From Strongylocentrotus purpuratus (taxonomy: Eukaryota; Echinodermata; Echinoidea; Camarodonta; Strongylocentrotidae), in the NCBI RefSeq assembly GCF_000002235.5, contig NW_022145541.1:248001-312000 (forward strand): a stretch of DNA of 64,000 nucleotides. Direction: 5' to 3'. Position 1 is the first letter of the stretch, and every line of letters starts with the position of its first letter. The translations under genes were made by a program, and so were the position numbers. The notes beneath the pieces were generated by a model. That model did not search any database. It was not told where the DNA came from and saw only the letters and a list, made by a program, of their open reading frames with translations. Of the stretch, positions 11,211 to 22,900 are shown one piece after another.

Positions 11211-14200
11211 GTGAGAAATAAAACACAAAATTAGGGATGCTTGTTTTTTTTGGTGTGTGTGTGTGTGTGTTGTGATGTCAGTGTATGTGAATGTGCCATA
11301 CATTATTTTTTTTCATGATGGAGGAAGAAGAGTTAACTTTGGAAAGTTAAAACGGTATCTACCCTCCCCCATCCCCCCCCCCCAAAAAAAAGAAGAGAAA
11401 TATGTAAAGTGGGGAGAAAAAACAAAATCAAATCAAAACCAAATGATAATTTAGACAGTATAGATTTGTATAAAGTAGTAGATCTATCGAGAAGTGACCA
11501 GCAAAGAATAGAAAAACAGTGGATTTTTAAAACAAATGATTAAAACCACATAATTTAGAATAGTAGATATTTAAGGGGGCATCTTGAATGAGTAAGATGA
11601 GTGCCCCTCCCTCCCTTTCTCCCCCTCCCCTCTTTCACTCACTCTCTCTCTCTCTCTCTCTCTCTTCTATATATTCCACCTTTTTTTTCCATTTAGTTCT
11701 CCTCTCTATAAATCTGTCTCTTCCACCCCCTTCTTTCTCTCCATGTCTCTTGGTCTCTTGGTCTCTCTCTCTCTCTTTCTCTCTCACTCACTTTCCCTCA
11801 CTCCTGTACCTCTCCTTTCTCTTCTTGTATCACTCTCGCCCTTCCTCCTCTTTCTCTCCCCTCCCCTTCTGTTCTATCACTTTGCTCCCCTCTCCCTCTC
11901 CCACCCTCTTCACATATATTTCAAAAATATGATACATGTAGCATGTCTAACATTGACACAAAGAGAATGAAAGGGTACAATATATTTTTTTTAAAGCAAA
12001 AAATGACTTCCAAGCAGTCCATGCTAGACATCTGACATGGGTAATTATTTCCCCTGTGGTACGGTCTGTTACCACTAAGTTATATTGATAGGTGAGGTGT
12101 GATATCCAATCAAGGATATTACATGCTTGAAGGGATTGTTTATTTAATCATTGTGTGCAGGTTTTACACATCTACATGTACTGTACCTTAAAGGGAATGA
12201 TCAGCTCATTCATGTAAAGAACTGCTAGAATATTGTTGATACATGTACATGTTTTTTCTCTTCTTCAATGATGTTTGAGAATATCCCATTGATATCATCT
12301 TAATAAGAACGTACGCTATGCTCCACTTCTTTGCTGGTGGTGATAGTGGTATTTCTGAATTTTGGTTAATGAATTTATTACGTGTATATTTTTGTGAGCT
12401 GGGCATCGCCCAAAATTTTGAGCCAAAATTGTTCAAAACAGCAAAACTGTTCTTCCATAGATACGTGTATGTACTTCACAAAGCAATTGTGCATGCCTAA
12501 AAAGAACATGTACAATACACATGTACATGTACTGTACATGTGGAAGTAGGAAAGTAGGACAGGGGAAAGGAGGGGAAAGGGGGGGGGGGGAGAAGCATGA
12601 AATGAGATGTACAAGTAGGGCACTTCAATTTCAAGTGAGCACTGCATTGCCACTGGGAAGAAACCAAGAACACTTCTTATTAGGCTTGTCTTCATCAGCT
12701 CGAGATTGCCAAATAACCTGCTATTTCAACTTTCCCGATCGCAAATTATCCAGTTAGTTTGCGTCTTCATCAGCCCGAAGTTGCAACTAGCGAGATATTT
12801 GGTCGGGATAATCATCCCAAGATATCTTGGGATAGTTTGCAAAATATCCCGCTCTTTGTCTGGTGCGTCTTCACCAGATCGAAGACTCGCACTATGCGTG
12901 AACGCTGAGCAAAATATCTCGAGCTAATTTCTCAAGGTCGAGTTTCATGTTTTGAGGTCTAATCTTGAGCTGATGAAGACGCAATTTATAACTTCGGGAT
13001 TATTTCCCAAATCAGAAATAGCGGGCTATTTGTCAATCTCGAGCTGATGTGGACACGCCTATTTCTAAAGGATCTTCTCTCAACATCTTGTACAAACATA
13101 CATGTACATGTTTATAAGGGTGTCATGAGAAGTACCTTTGAATTTGCCTTAATTAAGGACTGAGCACTACACGAGATACAATGTACCTCTCACTCATGCA
13201 CATTTAGTATGTCTTGGCTATTTTAGATGAGAAATCTTGAGTCTGATGTACTTGGGTTTATCACAAAGCACTCCTTCATGGAGGAAATGTTTCTTTTCTA
13301 GTCTGAAGTTTCTTTATTTTTGTGCCATTTTATGGCTTCTTTTATCATCAAATAGATTATTAGAATATAAAGGATTCTAAATAAACATGCAGCTAAAAAG
13401 TCGTTACTTTGTATTTCTTTATTCACAGTCAAATTTATATAAATTCTGTCAACATTGATTGATTTTAAGTTCATATGACTGTTAACTTTTTTTATATACC
13501 TCACTTAAGTAATCCAGCCATCTGATTGTTCGAAATTGCATTCATTAACTTCAACTGTTCCTGTAAAATTCTCGGTAACCATGCTTAAAACATTTCAATA
13601 TTTTAATAACCATGGTTATTAAAAATAGTTGGTCAGCCTCCATGGTTACCCCATAGGTTTACATGTTAAAAAATGGTTTGAGCGATGGAGGATACCGTAT
13701 GTGTGCGAAGGATTGGTCGGTAATTTCAATACAATTGAATCTCGATCGATCTTACCGACAATTTTATCTTGCATTGTTGACATGAAGACGAAAATAAACT
13801 TCCAAAAACAAAAAAACAACATCTGCCGATAGATCTTGATCTAAGTTCGCGCCAATATGCTTTGCAAAAGTAAAAGAAGAGTCCGTATATGGATCTTTTG
13901 CGAAGCATTCATCACACGCGAAGCCGGTTTCAATCCATTTTAATGTATATATTGTACAAAACTGCCATGCATGTTAATAGCGCGTGATGGCCGAGAGGTC
14001 TGAGGCGCTGACTTTAGATACTTCACCTTTTGTACGCAAGAGTTCGAATCTCATCTTCGACAAAAATAAAAAATATTTTTTATTTTTTATTTTTTAGTCT
14101 ATATTTTTTCGGCATATAAAAGTATTAATGACTGCTTTAATATTCGAGAAATAGTTGTTTTCATACGCTCTCGGGAAGGTTACAATTGGGCTATTCCCCT

Positions 14201-16890
14201 CGGCAAGCCTCGGGGAATAGCACAATTCTAACCTTCCCTTGAGCGTAATAAAACAACTATTTCTCTCAAAGCAGTCATTAATACTATAATGCATTATATG
14301 ATGACATGTGAAGAAAAAAAATATTACATGGAAAAGTGTTGTAAAAACAAGACAGAATAAACTTTATCTAGAAAAATAGAGGTCGGTGTTTCTCTCTCAA
14401 TGCTGAGTGCTGAATATTGGAATACATGTAATCAAAGCATGGTTTTTCCCGGAAGATCTCTTGACTACTTTAACCCAAACTCATACGTGCTTAGGTATGC
14501 GCATAGTACAACCCTCCCAAATTGTACTGATGAATTCAATTCCCTAGCAAGTCACGTTAGCCGCAGAGCCGGCCGTGGCAATCTCGTTAGAAAACCTAAT
14601 TGATTTTGCCAAGTACTGTTTGACATTTTGGATGTTTATATTGGGAATGCGATACGAGGAAAGCAAGTGCAGACTGGATAAGGTATCTGAAACTCTAAGT
14701 GCTCGCAGGTCCCGAACATAACAGGTTGTTTGCTTGAAGTTTTTTATGATAATGCTTTAAAGGTAATGTCTGATAATGAAAAATGCATTCAGGGATAAAC
14801 TGTCAAAAGGCCATTCTGAATTTTAGTAAATACATACATGTATAAATAGAATAATAGATAAATAAATTGAAACTAAACCTGACCCTTTGCTTTTGATCAA
14901 AAACAGCCCATTTGACAAAATGTTAACAATATGAGGACAAATATTCATCGTACTGTACTGTAGTTGGTGTTAATTTTTGTTTTAATCCATTGGCAAACTT
15001 GACAGCTTTTCTTTTGTTAATTGTCCAAATACACATAATGCAACTCTAACTTTCATTTAAAGTTACTAAAAGAAGATACAATACAGCCCTACAGTAGACA
15101 ATTTTTAGAATATTTACTGCCAAAGAAATGCTTATGGGTATGATGTAATGTAATGAATCCATTGCATTGCTCTGGGATTAAAATTAGAGGGGGCCTGCAA
15201 TTATCCTGGGCCCTTCAAAGACAGGATGTGTGAATGCCATTCATAGAAATGCTGGTATCAAATTCGCTTCCTTCCTGCCTATGAAATGTCTGTACATTAA
15301 AGATGCATGTACTGGTATTTGACCGAGTCCAAGGGTAATTTCTAGAATATGGGAATCTTTGGCATTTAAGATAGGGGTAAAGAAATGAGCAGGATAAAAT
15401 GATCAAATTAACCTATCTAATACATTTTGGAGAGAGAATTGAGATAAACTTAAAAGTTTAAGACAACCTTGCCACCATTTTTGTATTATTTATTTTCTTC
15501 AATTTTTGAGCATAAAAACATAAAGCTGTAGCATACTATTCCGCACTTAATGAATAATAGTATAGTATCATCTTGTAAGGACTGGGAAATTGTGAATGTA
15601 TTTAAATAGAAAGTTTAATCAACAAGTTGATGCATTCCTATGCAGATTGGATTTAACCTTTCCAGTACTCCCACGATCACATCCTTGCTGTATTCATTAT
15701 TACTTTATTAAGACATCATTACTGCATATAAGTGAATAAACAGTAGGCCCAATGCTCTGTTTATTAACATTGCATGCATTAATTGAAACAGCATTGACAT
15801 TTGATTGCACATTGATTAGGACTCTACCATGTAATCATTTACACTATCATAACATTTCTAACAACAGAACTTGAACAAAAAATATTGTGCTCTGGATGTA
15901 AGTGTATATAGTTGCTGCTTGTAAGTGTCGGCTTGCATGGTGATGTAGATATACAGTAGGTTTGCGGTTGCACCATGTGAGAGAGAGGGAGGATTGAGGA
16001 GTCCTGAAAAGGACTCTGACTCGGTAATCGTTCTTGGGGGAGTGTAGTCCTGACGATGGAAAGTCAACCTGTTTGAAACGTCGAGCCACTCATCCTCTTC
16101 AAGCGCTATAGTTCTCCTTAGAACTATATGCTAAGAAAGATAACAAACAGTCCTTTTCAGGACTACACTCCCCCAAGAAAGATTACTGAGTCAGAGTCCT
16201 TTTCAGGACTCCTCAACCCTCTCTCCCTCTCTCTCACACATGGTGCACCCGCAAACCTACTGTATAAATGTATATCTGTAATAATGATAAAGATATACAT
16301 CTTTCATTGTGATAATGATAATGATTGCAACAAAATGTGACATAAGTAAATATTCAGTTTCTAAAGAGTCCTTTACTATCTAGTGAAGATGTTGAAGAAT
16401 TAGCCGACATACATGTACATACACTACATACACTACACATGTATACAGACAAAGGCATTGTAGCAACAGTCTAGACATAATTCATGTTTGACATCCATGT
16501 GTACACATTGTGCAGTGTATATTCCCCAGAGCAAGGTTCCATGAAGGTCCTACTGATAAAGATATTGATTGGCGATGATTGATTTATCACTGATAATCTA
16601 ATTTAGAACCTGTCACTCCCCATAGGAATGGCAATCTACAGCCATCCCTGGGAGTGAAAGGATCACTTCCACCTAGCTGTTGCAGATGAGAGAATGCAAA
16701 AGAGAAAGAGAGAGAGAGAGAGAGAGGGGGGAGGGGAGGGAGTGAGAGAGTGAGAGAGAGAAGGAAAGAGGGAGGGGAGAGACAAGAAATGTTGATAAAT
16801 TGAAAAACAATTGAATGCTGCTGAGGGATATTTGAGTGTTTTGATGTGTGATCATAATAGGCCCACCCACCTCCCCCTTCTCTCTCTCTC

Positions 16891-16928
<38 letters not shown>

Positions 16929-19900
16929 CCTCCCCCTCTCTCTCTCTCTCTCTCTCCCTCTCTCTCCCTCTCCCTCCTACCCTTACAGGTTTTTTTACAC
17001 CTTTTTCTTTTTTTCAAATGCACATGTATGTTTGCAGATATTCCCTTGTTTATATCTAGTATCTGATCATCCTGATGTACAGTACATTGTGATAAAGGCT
17101 CCTAACACTAAAGTGAGACTCAATGATTTTCTAAAGATGTGATATGCATTAACTCTAAATAAAAGAAAAGCATTATCATTAATATATTTTCCCATCTATC
17201 TCCTGACAGCGTCTGGTTGTGAAGCCTGATCAGCTAATCAAACGTCGTGGCAAACTTGGTCTCATCAAAGTCAATGCTGATCTACAAGGTGTCAAAGACT
17301 GGCTTACTACCAGACTAGGACAGAATATTGAGGTAGGACTAGATATCATTCATCATTTTTTCCATATTGTTCTTGACTGCCGTTACTTGTTCATACTGCT
17401 TTACTATTTGCACATCAAATAGTATGTTGTTCCCAACTTCCCATAGAAACTTCACAAAAGTTAACCATATGGAAATATAATGTTTTGTGGATTATTAATG
17501 CTTGTTCTAGCACTTTGAACAACTTCCATATATAGTACAACTATTCATCAACCCCTTGTTATACTGTGTGGCACTACTAACAGGAGATTCAGTGACATGT
17601 ATAACGTAGTAGGTCTTTTAACCATTATTGTATTGATCACGATAGCCAATTGCCATATCAATTGATTTTTCTTTTTTTTTTAATGAAAAAAATAGATTTA
17701 AAAAACTTTCAATGTTTATTATTTATATTTACATTTCATTCCTGTAGGATTGTGTTAGTGTTCAGGAGATTTTTCTTAATATAGAATTCATGAGATAGCA
17801 TATTTTCTTGATAATCTCTACAGGTTGGAGCTGCTAACGGCAAACTGAAGAACTTCCTGATCGAGCCGTTTGTTGCTCACAAACCAGAGGATGAGTTCTA
17901 CGTCTGTATCTACTGCCAGCGAGCTAGTGATGTCATTCTCTTCACCCACGAGGGCGGTGTTGACGTTGGTGATGTCGACGCCAAGGTAGGAACCACCATA
18001 GCCTATAATTTAGGCGGAGTGCCAAGCTTTTTTCTTTGCTGCTAGACTAACCCTAAGCAGAACGTCTGATACGGCGAGACTACGAACCGTGAGTCGCGAA
18101 GCGGCTCACCGCCTATAATCACTGGTCTAGCTTTAGTCGTTGTTTTTTTATTATCGACCATGAATCCGTGGCAGTTTTTCGTACGAAAAAACCTCATGAA
18201 TACGAAATGAACTCAACCAATCAGAAACACGTATGGAGAAGAGTCTATGCATATGCATATTATAAATCACGTGACATTACGTCATTTTCTTCATCCAAGA
18301 TGGCGGGTAGTTCATGCGACGACGATCTTCTGCGAGAAAGTTTATCATATGCGGCCAACAAACTAGGCATTCCTAATGGAAAATTCAGAGAACTGCAGGA
18401 ATGCGCTATTCGTAGCGTTATTGAAGCCGGCAGGGATATTTTTGTTGCGTTACCTACTGGTTTTGGAAAGAGTGCAATATACCAAGCAATCCCCTTGTGC
18501 TGTGATTTTCTACGCGACCACGGATTCTATGATCATGATGACTCGAGTCGTTGCCGTTGGTTTCTTATATCTGATTGGTCGAACGTAACATAGGTGTACC
18601 TTATTTGGTAGGGCTGTTGAATGATTCATAGATCCGCCATTTTGAATATATATGAATATTGATTAGCTAGACCAGTGATTATAGGCGGTGAGCGGCTCAC
18701 GGTTCGTAGTCTCGCCGTATCAGACGTTCTGCTTAAGGTTAGTCTAGCAGCAAAGAAAAAAGCTCGGCACTCCGCCTAGATTATAGGCTAGAACCACCAC
18801 AGATTACGTAACCAAATTATATGTCAGGTTTAAAGCCCCACTGCTCTACTTATAGCTACTTGCGCCCTCTATATAGCAAACAATGTCTAAGCGGTGCCTG
18901 TTGGTCTCCCATGATCCCCTTTTTCTTATCTTATTTGAGAGCTGATTTGATGAGATAGCCACCTGTCAGTGACCTTTCGGGGAGTTCTAATCCCCCTGGC
19001 CAAACTAGTGCAGACGGTCTTTAAATTGTATGTAGTTTAGGTACGTGTATAGTGAAACATGTGTATAAAGATTGCTCAAGGGAGATAAGGAAAGTGGTCT
19101 TTATGGGCAGGTGGTCTTTACATTTATGTACACGTTTTAATGAGAAACCATTGTCAAGGGAAACATAAAATGTTGCCTTTATATACAGGTGGTCTTTCTA
19201 CACGGGTGTATATTTGTTCAGCAAAGTTTGTCGTTGTAAAATATATTAGCTTGTCTGCGGCGTACCCAACATACAATGTATGCAAGATGGAATCAATCCA
19301 CAGAGATGTACAGGGAAAAAATTAATATTTATTTTTTGGGGGCTACTTTTCAAGCTTGCCTGCATGAAAATAACATTCTAAAACTTGTTTTGCATTGAAC
19401 TCTATGCAAATTTATAGGGGCTCTTTTAGGCATTTCGGGGGCTAATTCGCCCCGAGCCCCTGTGTATTTTTTTCACTGGAGATGTAATGAAACATAATGT
19501 AGCTGATGAATTGAATAATTGGTGATCAGGGGTTAGATGGACCATATCTTGCAGTGCGGCGGAACGAGTTGCACAGATGAAGACCTGGCCCTTGTTAATA
19601 AGATGACCATCGCAGCCATTGGGCGATGGAAAAACTTAATTTAATTAAATTTAATTAAGGAACTTTACATAACTAATTAACTATCTGTAAGGAGACACAA
19701 ACAAACAAGGGATTAGTTAAGAGCTCTGTCTGAAATTGATTTGCAGTCCAAGAGAAGTCTTGCAAATATGTACTTCATTGGTACCATTGGTACATGTACA
19801 TGTATCCTAAGGTATTACTAAAATGAATTCTTAATGAGTTCTTAATATAAACACTACAAACACAATTTATTAACTAGTTTAAAAATAGGTGTAATTAATG

Positions 19901-22900
19901 ATACCATGATAAATATAGGAAATGGATAAATATAGTCCTTCAGTGTCCTAAAAATAGAACAATGATAGCTGCATTATGATATAAATAGCAATAAAAGTAG
20001 TTTTGATAACTTAATAATAGAGACACCCATTTGATTAGATTACCTATAAAAAAATTACCTGGCTTACCCAATAAAGCAATGTTGACTTAGAAGATAACTT
20101 AAAAGTAGACACCCTCATTTGTACTGCATGGGTATTACTAAAATTAATCTTCAGACCGTTCAAACAAGTTTTATTGATGTAACTAGTTTTAAAATAGGCA
20201 TGGTTAATGATAACATGATAAATATAGGAAATGTTTACATACAGTATATCACTTCAAGGTCCTGAAAACAGAAGCATGATAAATGCATTATGATATAAAT
20301 AGCAATAAAAGTAAAAAGATAACTTAATAATAGACACCCATTTGATTAGATTACCTATAAAAAATCACCTGGCTTACCCATTTGATCCTGTATTTAATCT
20401 AAAGTGCAATAGTTCAGTTGTTGGTATATACAATCTTATCTACAAACGATTACCAAGAATAAATATGTACAGTACAGTACATGTACAAAAATATACTTTA
20501 TATGTTTACATAGGTAATGATGTGCCATTACTGTTGCTTTCATATCTCCTTCATTTCAGCCAGTGAGCAAGTGATCGTTAAATAGAATAGAATAAAGAAA
20601 ATAGTAAAAGAACATATCAAGAATGAAATATGTTCTTTTACTAATTTCTTTATTCTTCCTGGTTAAAGTCACATTTTGTTTCAAGTACTAAGTAGGCTTA
20701 GAAATGCTGTGTGATGCGCCTTTTTAAGGTTATGCACCATTCAAAGGCTGGTTAGAATCAAGAAGAGAAGATTAATGTAAATCAAATGATAAAGTCGACA
20801 ATTTGTGTTTCCCTTCAGAATAGTTTTTCTCATTGAAACATGTATCAAACCTGTACATAAAGACCACCTGCCAATAGAGACCGTTCTTCTTGTCTTCCTT
20901 GAGCAAACTTTCTGTATACATTTGCAGAGATGCCAAGAAGTAAGAAGAAATCGTATTTAGTACGATAATAAGAGTGAAATATGATAATTTAATATCACCT
21001 CTTAAAATATGATTTTTCATCATAATCATTAAAAAAAAAAAACCATAAAAACAGCCAAATCGCATAGATAAACATCTCCACAACCCTCCAAAAAACTTTG
21101 CTTTACAATTTTCTCATTAAATTTTAATGAAAGAGCAATCATTTTGCTCAAATTTACTGGCCCGGGGCCGATGGGCCAGTGGTAGTGTCAAGTTTTTGTG
21201 CAAATCTGATTTTTTAGGATAGGTACTCAGTCTGTTTTTTGTGTCAAGAGGTTGGCATCTCTGCATTTGACTGTATTATGAATATGAGTATGATTATTTA
21301 ATATTTTGAATGTTTCTACAGGCTGTTAAGCTGGAGATTGGCCTGCAAGAAGAGATAACAGCTGAGGGAATCAAGACTGCGCTTCTCTCCAATGTAACTG
21401 CTGGGAAGAAGGAGTAAGTTCATTTTCCAATTTATATTTAAGGCCATAAAACTTTGTTTTTCTTCAGTCCTACAGAAGGTGAAAAGGTGTATTTGGCATT
21501 CCTTGATATGATTGGTTATGGTATTTACTCACTCCCTTTGAAATAGGAATTGCCCTCAGGCATGCTGCAAAGAAAATAAGAAAATCAACCAACCATAGAT
21601 GTATTCTTTGAAAAAACAATCCTACAAATACAAGGAAAGAAATATAGGTATGTATTTGAGGACAAAAAATAACAAAATAAGATAAAAACAGAATATGAAA
21701 TGTTCTGCATTAACAGAGATCCATGTATGTAGGATACATGATCATCAATGCTCTTTGGCTTGCACAAGGAAGATGGATATAGTGAAGTCAGCATTTATTT
21801 CATAATCAAAATAGACAGAAGTACAAACAGAGCATATATCAATAGCATACAAGGCCCAGGACAATAGATTTGTGATAGAAATTAAGAGAGATTAAGAAAT
21901 GACTCAATGACAGGTGAGACATTGTCCTGAAATAGCCCTTGATACGACCTTTGACCCTTCCGTGCAAGGAGACTCAATAGGCCTGTCTTCATCAGCTCAA
22001 GATTGCCAAATAGCTCGTTATTTCTGATTTGGGAAATAATCTCGAAGTTACAAATCACGTCTTCATCAGCTCAAGACTTGACCTCGAAACTTGAAACTCA
22101 AGCTCGAGAAAATAGCTCGAGATATTTTGCTCAGCGTTGGCGCATAGTGCAAGTGGTCGGGCTGCAGACGCACCGGACAAATAGAAGAATATTTTGCGAA
22201 CTAGCGGGATATTTTGCAAACTAGCCCAAGATATCTTGGGATGATTATCTCGACCAAATACCCCGCTAATTGCAACTTCTGGCTGATGAAGAGCGCAAAT
22301 TAACTGGATATTTTGCGATCAGGATAATTCAAATAAAGGGATATTTGGCAATCTGGAGCTGATGAAGACAGGCCTATGGCTGTCCCCTTGAGCCCATTAT
22401 CATGTCATATGCAACGTGCCATTGGCCCAGTCAGCAAACATCCACAATCGCTGTGTAAATTTACCCTTCCAGATATGTATTTGTGCTTAGAGTGCAGTTG
22501 GCTTGGTTAGGTTAGGAAGGTGTGTAGTGCTGGGCAAATATGTGCTATCAGCATAGTGCTGTAATATTGCATTATGGCTGGTATGCTCAGGAATGCATCT
22601 ATTGTATTGTGACACTATAGTGCTAAACTGCTATATGTGCGCTTATTTCACCTTCAAGTTCAAGTCTCAAGTTTATTTTGTTTCACATTTCACAAAAAGA
22701 TTTCACATAATTGACAAAATTAGAACATACATAATATGAAATATACTCAAAATATCACATTATATAATCGATTCTTTGTAAAGTCGTCAAAATGAATAGT
22801 ATTGAATAGTAGGTTATACAGGGTGACATGTGAGGAACCTTTTAAAAAGCTCAGCTTGCAGATTATAGGTTCCCATAAATAAAACTTAACATTTGATTGA

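Larger units (their letters stand above)
17999..18790 (+). mobile_element. Pack-MULE-like element carrying a RecQ-like gene start
   Basis: GAACCACCA occurs at 17990-17998 and again at 18791-18799, a perfect 9-bp target duplication. The ends begin TAGCCTATAAT and run as inverted repeats at 17999-18132 and 18665-18790. They differ by a 9-base indel and a few substitutions. Long TIRs, a 9-bp duplication and a captured host-like segment are the hallmarks of Mutator-like Pack-MULEs. No transposase is present. The element lies 13 bp inside intron 3. Confidence 0.85.

Noticed and set aside
11588-11970. Ser/Pro/Leu-rich open frames in intron 1
   Set aside because: CT-rich low-complexity tract.
13981-14064. 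Functional tRNA-Leu gene
   Set aside because: A and B boxes are present, but the acceptor and anticodon stems do not pair and no clear anticodon loop forms.
18168-18299. Earlier start for the RecQ-like frame
   Set aside because: The frame upstream of 18300 begins with GTG and overlaps promoter-like motifs; AAGATGGCGG at 18300 is the credible start.
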